Shown in pieces: positions 54,213-63,319 of a DNA stretch of 64,000 nucleotides; within the stretch, counting starts at the first letter, position 1; each line of letters starts with the position of its first letter. Location of the stretch: the NCBI GenBank assembly GCA_016719565.1, contig JADJYU010000005.1:310001-374000 (forward strand). The letters run 5' to 3'. A program made the translations under genes and the position numbers. The notes under the pieces are model-generated. The model searched no databases. It was not told where the DNA came from and worked only from the letters and a program-made list of their open reading frames with translations. The stretch comes from Ignavibacteria bacterium. Lineage in GTDB: Bacteria > Bacteroidota > Ignavibacteria > Tepidaquicellales > Tepidaquicellaceae.

Positions 54213-56651
54213 TTAAGGAGCTATTTTACTCACAAAATTAAACGCGTTATTATCCGCAAACACTGCATCTGCAAGATCAATAACTTCATCTCCGTTAATA
54301 TCAGTTGGAAGATATCCCGATACAAAATTGAATGCGTCATTATCTATCTGACTGACATCAGACAGATCGATAGTGCCGTCCTGATTTACATCACCGCTGT
54401 ATATTGCAAACTTTACAGGTGAATTATCTACGTTTATCTGATTTGATCCGAATGCCTGTGATGCAGCAAGTGTAAAATTATATTGTAATGTATCTGAATT
54501 AAATTCATAACCTCCTGAACTCCATGTCTCTATTGAATTTCTGTGACTAACTACCATATAAAATTCCTGTCCGGGATACACCTTTGTAAAATTGAATGAA
54601 CCTGTACCGGCTGAGTCTATCACTGCTTTTGCTGTATCAATAAAATTATACGGTGATACCGATTCTCTTAAAAATATCCGGGCTGTATCTTTCAACATTT
54701 TATTTGTAACGCTGTTATATAATCCCTGAATAATTCCTGTTAGCTTTAATGTTTTAACAGGCACTCCAAATATATTTACGCCCCAGCCGAGGACATATCC
54801 TCTGTCAGATGCTTCATTATCTGAAAACTTCATTTTCCACCATCCCTGGACTGTCTGTCCGTTCAAAACCGATAATGGCTGGTCAGGTTTTACCGACGGG
54901 CTAAAAGGAGGACTGATCCCGGGACCTTCAAGAGAAATTACTGAAGAGGCGGAAGAATCCGCTCCGTCCGAAAATAAAGTCATTATATCATTTCCATATG
55001 AGCCTTTACGGTTGAGTAAGCTGACCGTAACTCCCAAAGGTGAGATCAGATCAATTTTTACATCGCTTGAATAAGTATGAGACATTAATACATAAGCTTT
55101 TATATTGAGAACTACGCCGCCCGAAGAAATGTAAACTGAATCGGTTTTTCCCTGAGGACTGTTATCAGGTATAAAAAATCTGTTTTGACTTCCGGTATAT
55201 CCGGAAAGTATAAATTCAGAATTACCGCCTGAAAATACTGGCGATGAGGATCTTGAATTGTTGTGCTGATTGGCGCTTGAGATCTGAGCGCCACCGGTAA
55301 ATACAGCGCCGGATAGTATAATTGTATTATAATTTCTGATAGAATTGGTATATTTATCAAAATCTATTGACGCTAAATCAATATTTGAAACGTAATTGTG
55401 CATTTTTTCCTTTATCTGCGCTGAACTTCTTTCAGTTTTCCAAATTCTTATCCCGTCTATTTGTCCTTTGAATTTATTCCCGGAATAATTAGAGGCTCCC
55501 ATTTCTCCTATAAAAATATGATCAGGATCATTTTGGATCTGAGGATTACCTGTAAATATTCCCGATGAAACCAGATAACCGTTGATATATAGATTTGCAG
55601 AACCGGTAGCAGAATTATATGTAGCGGCAACATGTGTCCACTGTGAATTCAGAATATAAGAATATGAGATAATACCGGGAGGTCCGGTTGCAGAATTTAT
55701 TTTAAATTTCAAAGTGCCTGAAGCTGAATGTAACCATAAGGCGTAGTTGAATCTGTCAGCTCCTCCGCTTTTTGAAATAATGTACTGATCATTTGGCTGT
55801 GCGCCCGTAGTATCCCTCTTTATCCAGGCTTCAAGAGTAATTGCGCTTGTTGCATTGAATACAGGATCATTTATTAAAAATATGTAATCAGATGTCCCGT
55901 TCAAAACAAGACTGTTGTTGTAATCTAAATATTTTACAGCTTTATCAGTGTAATCTATATATGTAATATTTCTTCCGGTTCCGAGATTTAATTCACTGCC
56001 CCCGTAATTCAGACAATTATTATCAAACTGAAAACTGGCTCTTAAGTGTGCATAAACACCTAAAGGATTAACAATTTCCAGCGGTGAGAATCTGTTCGTC
56101 GAAATTTCAGACGCTGATCTCGCCACTCCCCAGATCCTTACATTATCAAGTCGGCCTCTGTAAAAAAGTGACGGTAAGCCGCCTACTCTGTCAGCTCCCA
56201 TAAAGAGAGAATCACTGTTGGTTGTAAGCGGACCTGTAATTGCAGCAGTAGATGTGTCAAGGACTCCGTTTATATAAATAGAAGTAACAGTCCCGCTGTA
56301 TGTCGCTGCAATATGGGTCCATTGATTCACCGGAATGGTACCCGTAACTCGGCTTCTGAGCGAGGCGCTCCCTTTAGGATAAAACACCAGTCTCCCGGAA
56401 GACTGTATCCCCAGAAAATAAGATGTCTGATAATTTTTTCCTATTATACCCATGGTAGTACCAAGGATCTGAGTCGGATATACCCAGGCTTCAAGTGTGA
56501 TAGCAATAGAAGGACTTAATCCCGATGTGCTTGGCACAGAAGCATAACTGCTGAAGCCGTTAAAACTTGCTGCATAGTTTTCACTGTACTGGGAAAAAAT
56601 CCTGTCTGCATTTGCAAAAAAAATCAGGATTGAGATCAGAAAAATTTTCAT
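54213..56651 (-). CDS. Secreted LamG/P-domain protein with dockerin-like tail
   Basis: An 812-residue protein with a signal peptide ending FANADRIFS. Two LamG-like jellyroll domains (AASFNGFSSYASVP...ITLEAWVYP, about 28-190, and LVLNGTSDYIFL...ITLEAWIKRD, about 245-410) suggest carbohydrate or protein binding. A P/Homo B-type domain (LNIKAYVLMSHTYSSDVKIDLISPLGVTVSLL...GWWKMKFSDNEASDRGYVLGWGVNIFG, about 490-620), normally found beside subtilases, is present without a protease. The shared tail starts at about 625 (GIIQGLYNSVTNKM, RESVSPYNFIDTAKA, HRNSIETWS) and ends with SGDVNQDGTIDLSD, DINGDEVIDLAD and KIAP. Divergent from the 56973 gene. Confidence 0.85.
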   Translation of the reverse strand: MKIFLISILIFFANADRIFSQYSENYAASFNGFSSYASVPSTSGLSPSIAITLEAWVYPTQILGTTMGIIGKNYQTSYFLGIQSSGRLVFYPKGSASLRSRVTGTIPVNQWTHIAATYSGTVTSIYINGVLDTSTAAITGPLTTNSDSLFMGADRVGGLPSLFYRGRLDNVRIWGVARSASEISTNRFSPLEIVNPLGVYAHLRASFQFDNNCLNYGGSELNLGTGRNITYIDYTDKAVKYLDYNNSLVLNGTSDYIFLINDPVFNATSAITLEAWIKRDTTGAQPNDQYIISKSGGADRFNYALWLHSASGTLKFKINSATGPPGIISYSYILNSQWTHVAATYNSATGSANLYINGYLVSSGIFTGNPQIQNDPDHIFIGEMGASNYSGNKFKGQIDGIRIWKTERSSAQIKEKMHNYVSNIDLASIDFDKYTNSIRNYNTIILSGAVFTGGAQISSANQHNNSRSSSPVFSGGNSEFILSGYTGSQNRFFIPDNSPQGKTDSVYISSGGVVLNIKAYVLMSHTYSSDVKIDLISPLGVTVSLLNRKGSYGNDIMTLFSDGADSSASSVISLEGPGISPPFSPSVKPDQPLSVLNGQTVQGWWKMKFSDNEASDRGYVLGWGVNIFGVPVKTLKLTGIIQGLYNSVTNKMLKDTARIFLRESVSPYNFIDTAKAVIDSAGTGSFNFTKVYPGQEFYMVVSHRNSIETWSSGGYEFNSDTLQYNFTLAASQAFGSNQINVDNSPVKFAIYSGDVNQDGTIDLSDVSQIDNDAFNFVSGYLPTDINGDEVIDLADAVFADNNAFNFVSKIAP

Positions 56652-56972
56652 TTGAGAATCCTTTCGTTTATATTTTTCATTTATTTAATATTTACATTTA
56701 ATCGATTTATAAAATCCATTATCCATAATTTCCGGTTACGGATTTTGTAGAAATGAATTAATTCACAGAGAAGTATTTTAAATAACAGAGTTGAATTAAT
56801 TTACGCAGTTCAATTTATTTTAAATAATACTGCATTCAAAAAGAATAATTTGAATTTTGTGAAAGATTCCCGGGATTCAAAAGCAGTATAATTTTATATT
56901 ATCTGCATTATTTTTCCCTTTTACATACTTTTAGAGTTCAGTACCGTTTAAATTGTGAAAAGATTTTTAGAT
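56652..56972. other. Divergent intergenic region
   Basis: About 320 bases between the divergent starts at 56651 and 56973. It is AT-rich, with no clear hairpin or operator. Promoters for both genes must lie here. Confidence 0.35.
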
Positions 56973-58439
56973 ATGACAAACACAAAAGCCCTTAATATAA
57001 TAAAGAGTTTCAGCAGAAAGGAACTTCTTAAGTTTGAAAAGTTTTTGTCATCACCTTATTATAACAACAATAAAAATCTTGAAAAACTTTTTATGCTTTT
57101 AAAAAAGTATTATCCTGAATTTAATTCAGAACAGTTAAATAAGAAAAGTATTTATGAAAGCATTTACGGAAAAACTAAATTTAAAGAAGATAATTTAAGA
57201 AAACTTTTTTCAGATCTGTATAAGCTTGCGGAAAAATTTCTTGCCGTTTTGAATTTAGAAGAAAGTAAAATTTTTTACAACAAGCATCTTCTGGAGGAAT
57301 TGGACAAAAGGAATCTTGATAATATTTACCGCAGCAAATATAAAGAAGCTTTCGAATATCTTGAACACTCGGGTTTTCATTATCAGATATTTCTTTATCT
57401 GCACGAACTTAAATGGCAAAACGTTTCCTTTCATCTGTCGAGAGGAGAACAGTTCAGTCTGCCGTCTGAAATATTCAGCAGATCCGAACAGATCATATTT
57501 TATTTTCTTTCTGATCTTTTCATCACGCTTAATGACATTGATGCAAACAGGATGAATTTCAACTATGAACATACGAATAACCTTCCTCAGAAATTTTTAG
57601 ACTGCCTGGACATAAAGTCGCTTATAAAATATATTGAGCAGAATGATTTTAAGAATAAAGAAATTTTCATGCTGTATTACTATTCCTTTTTAATGAATCA
57701 GAATTTTGATGATGAAAAATATTTTTACAGGACAAGGTCATTGCTGGATAAAAACTTTGATAAGCTCAACAAACAGGGTAAGATGAATTTTGTAATACTT
57801 CTGATCAATTACTGTAATTTTAAAAACAAATCGTCGAAAAAAGTAAATGACGAAATGATTAAAGCTTCGATAGAATTATATGATATCCTGATCAAACATG
57901 AACTGTACAGTAACAACAATTCTTTTTTTCGGACAGATATATTTTTAAATATATTTATCACTTACCTGAAATACCGGGATACAAATGAAGCTTCATCTTT
58001 TCTGAAAAGAAATATCAAAGCAATAAATCCTTCACATAGTGAAAATATAATTTCATTATGCACAGCGATGACTTTGTTTGAAGAAGGTAAGTTCAAAGAA
58101 TCTCTGAGCATTGCTTCACAGTTAAACTGGAACTTCATAATTTTTAAATTAAATCTCCGCAAACTTCTGATGAAGTTAAATTTTGAGCTGAATGAATTTG
58201 ATGAAATTAAAGATGCGCTGAATAACTACAGACATTTCGTAACGGAAAGCGGATCAATAAGTGATGTTATAAAGAACAATAATCTGGAGTTCATCAAAAA
58301 TTATAATGACTTATTGAAGATTAAAAATAACGGTAAGGATGAGTTCACATTGAAAGTGCTGATTGAGAATATAAAAAAGATGAACGATATTCTCGACAGG
58401 AATTGGTTTACAAAAAAGATCCGGGTGATAAAAAAATAA
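56973..58439 (+). CDS. Cytoplasmic all-helical protein, paralogue of the 52676 gene
   Basis: About 488 residues. The start is set at the ATG at 56973 (MTNTKALNIIKSFSRKELLKFEKF), because the paralogue at 52676 begins at the same alignment point; the upstream GTG at 56955 would add six residues. It shares the F-x-x-F-L-S-S-P-Y-Y-N-N-N-K signature, LLKKYYPEF and the ELDKRNLDNIY stretch with the paralogue, but the middle is well diverged, so the duplication is old. No signal or membrane segment. It is divergent from the LamG/P-domain secreted gene, repeating the layout at 48593-54115. Function unknown. Confidence 0.6.
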   Translation: MTNTKALNIIKSFSRKELLKFEKFLSSPYYNNNKNLEKLFMLLKKYYPEFNSEQLNKKSIYESIYGKTKFKEDNLRKLFSDLYKLAEKFLAVLNLEESKIFYNKHLLEELDKRNLDNIYRSKYKEAFEYLEHSGFHYQIFLYLHELKWQNVSFHLSRGEQFSLPSEIFSRSEQIIFYFLSDLFITLNDIDANRMNFNYEHTNNLPQKFLDCLDIKSLIKYIEQNDFKNKEIFMLYYYSFLMNQNFDDEKYFYRTRSLLDKNFDKLNKQGKMNFVILLINYCNFKNKSSKKVNDEMIKASIELYDILIKHELYSNNNSFFRTDIFLNIFITYLKYRDTNEASSFLKRNIKAINPSHSENIISLCTAMTLFEEGKFKESLSIASQLNWNFIIFKLNLRKLLMKLNFELNEFDEIKDALNNYRHFVTESGSISDVIKNNNLEFIKNYNDLLKIKNNGKDEFTLKVLIENIKKMNDILDRNWFTKKIRVIKK

Positions 58440-58864
58440 CCGGATATTTAAATTTCAATATCCGGATATTTAAGTTGCGGGATTTGAGTTTTTTCGATTT
58501 ATTTATTCCCGCCCCAGTTTAGGCGGATACAGCTTTCTGTTACTTCCCTGATTCTCTTTCCTGGAACGCTTCATTTCCTGATGCGCTTACCTCACCGGAA
58601 GTATTACCATTTCCCGCGAACTCTCCAGTATCTCTTTATCCAGGATCCTTTATTACACTCGCGGATCTATATCCCGCATAGAAATCAGGATCTCAGATTA
58701 TTCAGAATATTGTCCGCGGATTTCCTGATTCCGGAATCCTCATTTGAAAATGTCCCGGCTTGTTTCTGTTTATATCTGTTTACTGCACATAATTTCAATT
58801 TATTGAAATTTATTTCAGTTGATATTATCTTTTCTCATTTTTTAAAGCTTCTGAAAATTTTTTT
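58440..58864. other. Non-coding region, C-rich
   Basis: Starts with a CCGGATATT/AATATCCGG hairpin after the 56973 stop (58440-58465). The rest, unusually C-rich for this window, has no ORF with support and no clear repeat period that I can see. Confidence 0.4.
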
Positions 58865-58919
58865 GTGAAAAATTTTTCACTTTTTCTAATTTTTTTACTT
58901 TTTCTCAATTTTATTTTAC

Positions 58920-59400
58920 ATTCAGTCTCCATTTATTTACCTTCTGTCTCCATTTCTTTACCTTTAGTCTCCATTTCTTTACCTTCAGTCTTCATTTCTT
59001 TACCTTCTGTCTCTATTTCTTTACCTTCTGTCTTCATTTCTTTACCTTCTGTCTCCATTTCTTTACCTTCTGTCTCCGTTTCTTTACCTTCTGTCTCCGT
59101 TTCTTTACCTTCTGTCTCCATTTCTTTACCTTCTGTCTCCATTTCTTTACCTTCAGTCTTCATTTCTTTACCTTCAGTCTCCATAATTTTGTCTTCGTTG
59201 AAAATTATTTCACAATCTCTCCTTATTATTATGTTGTTAGTCTTCATTTCTTTACCTTCTGTCTCCATTTCTTTACCTTCTGTCTCCATTATTTTGTTTT
59301 CACTCTTCATTATTTTGTTTTCACTCTTCATTATTTTGTCTTCTCTCTTCATTCTTTGACTTTCACTCCTCATTCTTTGACTTTCACCTTTCTTAAATTC
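58920..59400. repeat. 21-bp tandem repeat array A
   Basis: About 22 units of 21 bp (CTCCATTTCTTTACCTTCTGT and variants such as CTTCATTATTTTGTTTTCA), interrupted once at 59185-59235. It codes a regular 7-residue repeat on either strand, METEGKE on the minus and LPSVSIS on the plus. The minus frame 58933-59415 has an ATG with AAGGAG upstream and gives a 160-residue charged peptide; I treat it as a possible ORF, not an established gene. Confidence 0.75.
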
Positions 59401-59415
59401 ATTTTCACTATTCAT
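58933..59415 (-). CDS. Possible heptad-repeat ORF (METEGKE), doubtful gene
   Basis: A 160-residue frame made almost only of 7-residue units (METEGKE, METEGKEMKTEGKE, earlier KSENKIM). A Shine-Dalgarno-like AAGGAG lies 12 bases before the ATG at 59415. If real it would be a highly charged helix. The related array at 62155 has stops in its matching frame and is clearly not coding, so repeat expansion of non-coding DNA is the simpler reading. Confidence 0.25.
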   Translation of the reverse strand: MNSENEFKKGESQRMRSESQRMKREDKIMKSENKIMKSENKIMETEGKEMETEGKEMKTNNIIIRRDCEIIFNEDKIMETEGKEMKTEGKEMETEGKEMETEGKETETEGKETETEGKEMETEGKEMKTEGKEIETEGKEMKTEGKEMETKGKEMETEGK

Positions 59416-59742
59416 TTTATTGTTTCTCTCCTTCTTTTTTTAGTTATCATACTCTTAATTCAGTTTCTCCGCCGCTTTATTCAGAATTTGCAGTCCTTTG
59501 TTCAATTTCTCCGACTCTTCGCTTCGCATTTATCATCTCATTTGATTTCACGCTTTCTTTTCAATGTATACTTGAAAGCTCAAAGAATACTATTTTTAAT
59601 AATTTTAACTTTGAGCCTTCGAACCCTGGAGGTAAATTCATTGTTTTCGGACATACTGGAGCATGCGGGAATGACACTTTATAAAACTCGTAACTCGTAA
59701 TTCATTTATTTACTATTTGTCATTTGTAATTTGCAATTGCTC
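59416..59742. other. Non-coding gap with solo cassette repeat
   Basis: Holds a copy (59609-59634) of the GxxExxY inverted repeat (CTTTGAGCCTT...GGAGGTA, 21 of 26 bases), with degenerate aactcgt/atttgtc heptamer-like words near 59690-59735. No gene is seen. It could be the scar of an old GxxExxY insertion. Confidence 0.5.
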
Positions 59743-61737
59743 TTAAGGTGTTACTTTGCTCACAAACGCCGCTGCATTATTATCTGCAATTACCGCATCC
59801 GCCAAATCCGCAATCAAGTCTCCGTTTACATCAGTAACAATATACCCGCCCGCAAATACCGATGCGTCATTATCAATCATCGTACCGTCCGAAAGATCTA
59901 CTGTTCCGTCCTGATCCACATCACCTGAATATATTACATACTTTGCTCCCTTTAATGTCATATTATTTCCGAAAGCCCTGTTCTGTGAAACTGTAAAATC
60001 ATAATTGAAAATATTTCCCCTCGTATATCCTTCCCCGCCTGATCTGCTCCAAGTCTCTAAAGAATTCCTGTGCTTCAGCTGCAAATAGTATGTACCTGTA
60101 AGAGCATTTGTAAATAAAACCTGCGCACTTAAACTAACAGAATCAAGCAGTCCTTTTGCTGAGTCAATTATGCTGTAAGGAGAAATATTATTTCTGAGAT
60201 AAATTATAACCGTGTCTTTCATATTTAATCTGTCAGAAACAGAATTGTAATAACCTTCCTGTATAAACGAAACATTTGAAACAGCCGGAGGAGTAGATAT
60301 AATTCTGTGATAAGCTCTGTTCACATTTATAAGACCTCTGCCGTAAGAATTATCTTCGCCGGCAGTTCCGAGATCCGTAGCTGTTGAAAACAATATTGCC
60401 TTTAGCTGCTTGCCTGTCATACCCGGAGCAGCCTGTTTTAATAGGGCTATGCTCCCGGCAACGTGCGGAGAAGCCATTGACGTTCCTGAAATGGTACCGT
60501 AAGAAATTCCTGACCAGGTAGATCTTATTGATGTTCCGGGCGCAACTACTTCAGGTTTAATTAACAGCGTGCCTGTTCCTCCGCAAAGTGACGGACCTCT
60601 GCTTGATGAGTTGCTGATATTCAATGTGGTTCCGGAAATATTTCCCACGCAAAAAACTTCTACCGAATCAATATTTATATTTTTCGGCGGAGTAATAGTA
60701 GACGCGCCTGGACCTGAGTTGCCTGCGGAGAATATAACTGCTGTACCGATCGCTTCTACAGCCGGAAGTACTGTCCGGTAAATGGAAGATGTGCATTCAT
60801 TAGTTGCCGACGGATCTCTCCACGAACAGTTTATAACATCGGGCATATCCATTGTTGCGGAATTCGAATCAGGATCCATCGCCCACTGATAAGCTGCAAT
60901 GTTTAACGATGGATATGATGCTCCGGGACAATCTGTAATTCCCGCTGCCATCCACCTGGCGTCCGGGGCTACTCCGACTGTATCTCCTGTTGCGGAATTT
61001 CTGCCGCACATTATTCCCATTGTGTGGGTGCCGTGATAAGTTCCGCCGGTTGCGCAGTCAAAAGGCGAAGTGCTGAAAGGCGAGATCGGATCAAACCATG
61101 AATGATACCATGCTCTTCCGTTATTACCCCACCATCTCGATGAAAGCGCGGGATGTGTTCCGTTCACACCGCCGTCTATATTCATTACAGTCCTTCCCGC
61201 TCCCGTAATTCCTATCTTCCATAATGAATCAGCTTTGATAACTCTTAATCCGTTTTCAATGGTCTGTGAACTTTGAACAGCCGGCTGCTCATCATATGGT
61301 CTGTCAATATCAAGCTCTGCATCCAGATCCAGAATGTCCACATCAGTTCTTTTAGTTAAATTATAAATTACATCGGGAGTACATTCAATGAAAATTAAAT
61401 TTGTTAACCAGAAATTCATTAACTGTTTGATCTTACCTGATTGCTTTTCTGAATCCAGATATGACAATATCGGTCCCTGTGTCTGAGCTGCCTTATTCCG
61501 TAGAGTGTTAATGACTGTCTCCGCTCTGTATTCTATAGGAGCATTGATTTCATACAGATCTCTGTCGAGCTTTTCTATATCAATTCTGTCTTTCATAAGA
61601 ATCAGCACGCGTGTGTATTCAACCGGGTTCAGCGAATTCATTCTCACTGCAAGTCTTTCAGTCATCTGCACATTCTGAGAAAAAATACTTTGAACCGATA
61701 TAAACAAAACAGCTGCTGTCAGTATTAACTTTTTCAT
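59743..61737 (-). CDS. Secreted subtilase (S8) with dockerin-like tail
   Basis: A 664-residue protein with a signal peptide ending SIFSQ. Residues 25-140 look like an inhibitor-type propeptide. The catalytic Asp is in VMNIDGGVNGTHPAL, His in GGTYHGTHTMGI, Ser in SGTSMASPHVAGSIALL; CSWRD and SAGNSGPG are near the oxyanion site. The layout resembles bacillopeptidase F-like subtilases. From about 480 it carries the shared tail: FIQEGYYNSVSDRL, YLRNNISPYSIIDSAKG, HRNSLETWS, GNN, SGDVDQDGTVDLSD, DVNGDLIADLAD, ending KVTP. It is the only enzyme seen here with this tail. 21-bp repeat arrays lie both downstream (58920) and upstream (62155). Confidence 0.9.
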   Translation of the reverse strand: MKKLILTAAVLFISVQSIFSQNVQMTERLAVRMNSLNPVEYTRVLILMKDRIDIEKLDRDLYEINAPIEYRAETVINTLRNKAAQTQGPILSYLDSEKQSGKIKQLMNFWLTNLIFIECTPDVIYNLTKRTDVDILDLDAELDIDRPYDEQPAVQSSQTIENGLRVIKADSLWKIGITGAGRTVMNIDGGVNGTHPALSSRWWGNNGRAWYHSWFDPISPFSTSPFDCATGGTYHGTHTMGIMCGRNSATGDTVGVAPDARWMAAGITDCPGASYPSLNIAAYQWAMDPDSNSATMDMPDVINCSWRDPSATNECTSSIYRTVLPAVEAIGTAVIFSAGNSGPGASTITPPKNINIDSVEVFCVGNISGTTLNISNSSSRGPSLCGGTGTLLIKPEVVAPGTSIRSTWSGISYGTISGTSMASPHVAGSIALLKQAAPGMTGKQLKAILFSTATDLGTAGEDNSYGRGLINVNRAYHRIISTPPAVSNVSFIQEGYYNSVSDRLNMKDTVIIYLRNNISPYSIIDSAKGLLDSVSLSAQVLFTNALTGTYYLQLKHRNSLETWSRSGGEGYTRGNIFNYDFTVSQNRAFGNNMTLKGAKYVIYSGDVDQDGTVDLSDGTMIDNDASVFAGGYIVTDVNGDLIADLADAVIADNNAAAFVSKVTP

Positions 61738-61869
61738 TAAAGTGTATTTAGTTGTTTAAAAATTAAATTGGGATTTGAAATAAATGTAAGCGCTAATTTA
61801 TTATATTAAAATTGAAATTTCAATTTAGTTGAAAGGTAAAATATACCGCATTTTCAATTTTGTCCATAC

Positions 61870-62050
61870 CATTTTCCCGGGAACGAATCTCCTGATTTCC
61901 TTTGTTACGACTCACTTTATTTCCCTCGTTACGAATCTCCTGATTCGTAACGTTAGCGCACCCAATCAGGAGATTGAGTACAAGGTATATTATTTTTTTC
62001 CTCGTAACGAATTTCCCGATTCATTACATCGACGCATCAATTAGGAAATT
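61870..62050. repeat. Cluster of short palindromes
   Basis: Contains several copies of an AATCTCCTGATT core, including the perfect hairpin GTTACGAATC-tcct-GATTCGTAAC (61916-61940 region) and CAATC-agga-GATTG near 61968. It is related to the repeats at 516-606. Non-coding, upstream of the subtilase gene. Confidence 0.6.
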
Positions 62051-62154
62051 GAATACTAGGTTATAAACTTTCACCGGCACAATTACAATTACTCCAAAAC
62101 AGCTTATATTTGCGGTATTTTGCTCCAGACTTAAAATTTCACCGCATTGATACA

Positions 62155-62790
62155 TCGATTTCCGGCTTTGACCAACTGATGCACGGTTTCGACTCACTGC
62201 TGCAGGTTTTGATTCACTGATGTCCGGCTTCGACCAACTGAAGCAGGACTTCGCTTAACTGTTACAGAAATTAAATTGCAGCTTCCCGTCTCCGACCAAC
62301 TGATGCGGGGGTTCGACCAACTGCTTCCGGATTTTGATTCACATTTACAAACATAGACAAGCTTATGCACCGCTTCGATTCATTGCTTCAAAGATCAGAA
62401 CAACTGTAAATATTCTTTGCGTTACTGCGGAAGTTCCTAAACTGGCTGCTATATGTCTTTGCTTGGATGTTAAATGCCTTTGTTTGGGTGTTAAGTGTCT
62501 TCGTTTGAGTGTTAACAGTCTTCTTTTTGATGCTGTCAGTCTTCTTTTTAATTTTGACAGTCTTCGCTTGTAAGTTGAATGTCTCTGCTCTAACTTTAAT
62601 TGTCTTCTTTTTAAAGGTAATTGTCTTCACTCTAAAGTTACATGTCTCCGCTAAAAAGTTTTATATCTTTGCTCGAAAGTTTTGTGTCTTTGTTCGTAAG
62701 TTTTGTGTCCTCGTTCAAAAATTTTGTGTCTTCGATCGAAAGTTTTGTGTCTTCGATGGAAAGTTATTAGACTTCGCTTTAAAGTTATAC
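62155..62790. repeat. 21-bp tandem repeat array B, about 30 units
   Basis: From about 62155 to 62790 the sequence keeps a strict 21-bp period with units starting CTTCG or a variant: first GGCTTCGACCAACTGATGCA-type, later GTCTTCGATCGAAAGTTTT-type. The two subtypes are in the same register, so the array diverged as one. No frame is free of stops through it. Unit starts (CTTC) align with those of array A at 58920. Confidence 0.8.
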
Positions 62791-63319
62791 AGTTTTGATC
62801 TTGTAATTGATGACCGGAGAAGTAACAATCCGCGATTTCTGTGTGCGAATTATTTAATAAAACTTGATGTGGCGGACGAAGTAGAAATCTTTCTAAAGAA
62901 AAAAGTGTAACACAATCACAGCTCGAGTTAGCCGGGTTTTATAGAAAGGATATTCAGCAATACCGGGGCAAAAATAGAAAATATCCAAAGGATATGCTGG
63001 TGCTGCTGAAAACAGAATTTTCTGATAAGGAACTTGCTTATATAGGAATCATTTCTGGCAGGAGTCGTTTCGGGTGAAAGATATCCTCCACAGCAGAAGT
63101 CATCTCTTAACTGATAAAGCTGAAACATAATTAAATTTACACTCTGACCTATTGCAGAAGTTTTAGCCGGGAGTGTTAAAAGAAATAAGTTAATTTAAAT
63201 CTAAAAATACAATTTGATTCGTTTTGGACAGTATTGGATTACTTAACATATGTAAATTTTATTCTACAATATTCAATGATACATAACTATATTGTAAGTA
63301 TATATTTTCTAGAATTTAT
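62791..63319. other. Non-coding region before the sigma54 regulator
   Basis: About 530 bases. It contains no supported gene; short frames on both strands show no family pattern. The last 100 bases before 63320 are strongly AT-rich and should hold the regulator's promoter. Confidence 0.35.

Noticed and set aside
58865..59359. Plus-strand frame of LPSVSIS repeats across array A
   Set aside because: It is the complement of the 21-bp array, with no Shine-Dalgarno and no conserved domain. The repeat explains its long open frame.
59600..59640. T-loop-like TTCGAACCC suggesting a tRNA
   Set aside because: No acceptor, D or anticodon arm can be drawn around it; it is part of the solo cassette repeat.
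58920..62790. Possible CRISPR arrays
   Set aside because: The repeats are head-to-tail with no spacers between them, and no cas gene is present.
62334..62910. Open frames on both strands through array B
   Set aside because: They are short, overlap each other and consist of 7-residue repeats from the 21-bp period; the minus frame that matches array A has a stop upstream. Treated as non-coding.
62928..63128. Minus-strand frame of 66 residues (FCCGGYLSPETTPARND)
   Set aside because: No start context, family pattern or neighbour supports it. It may be an old gene scrap, but nothing in it can be named.
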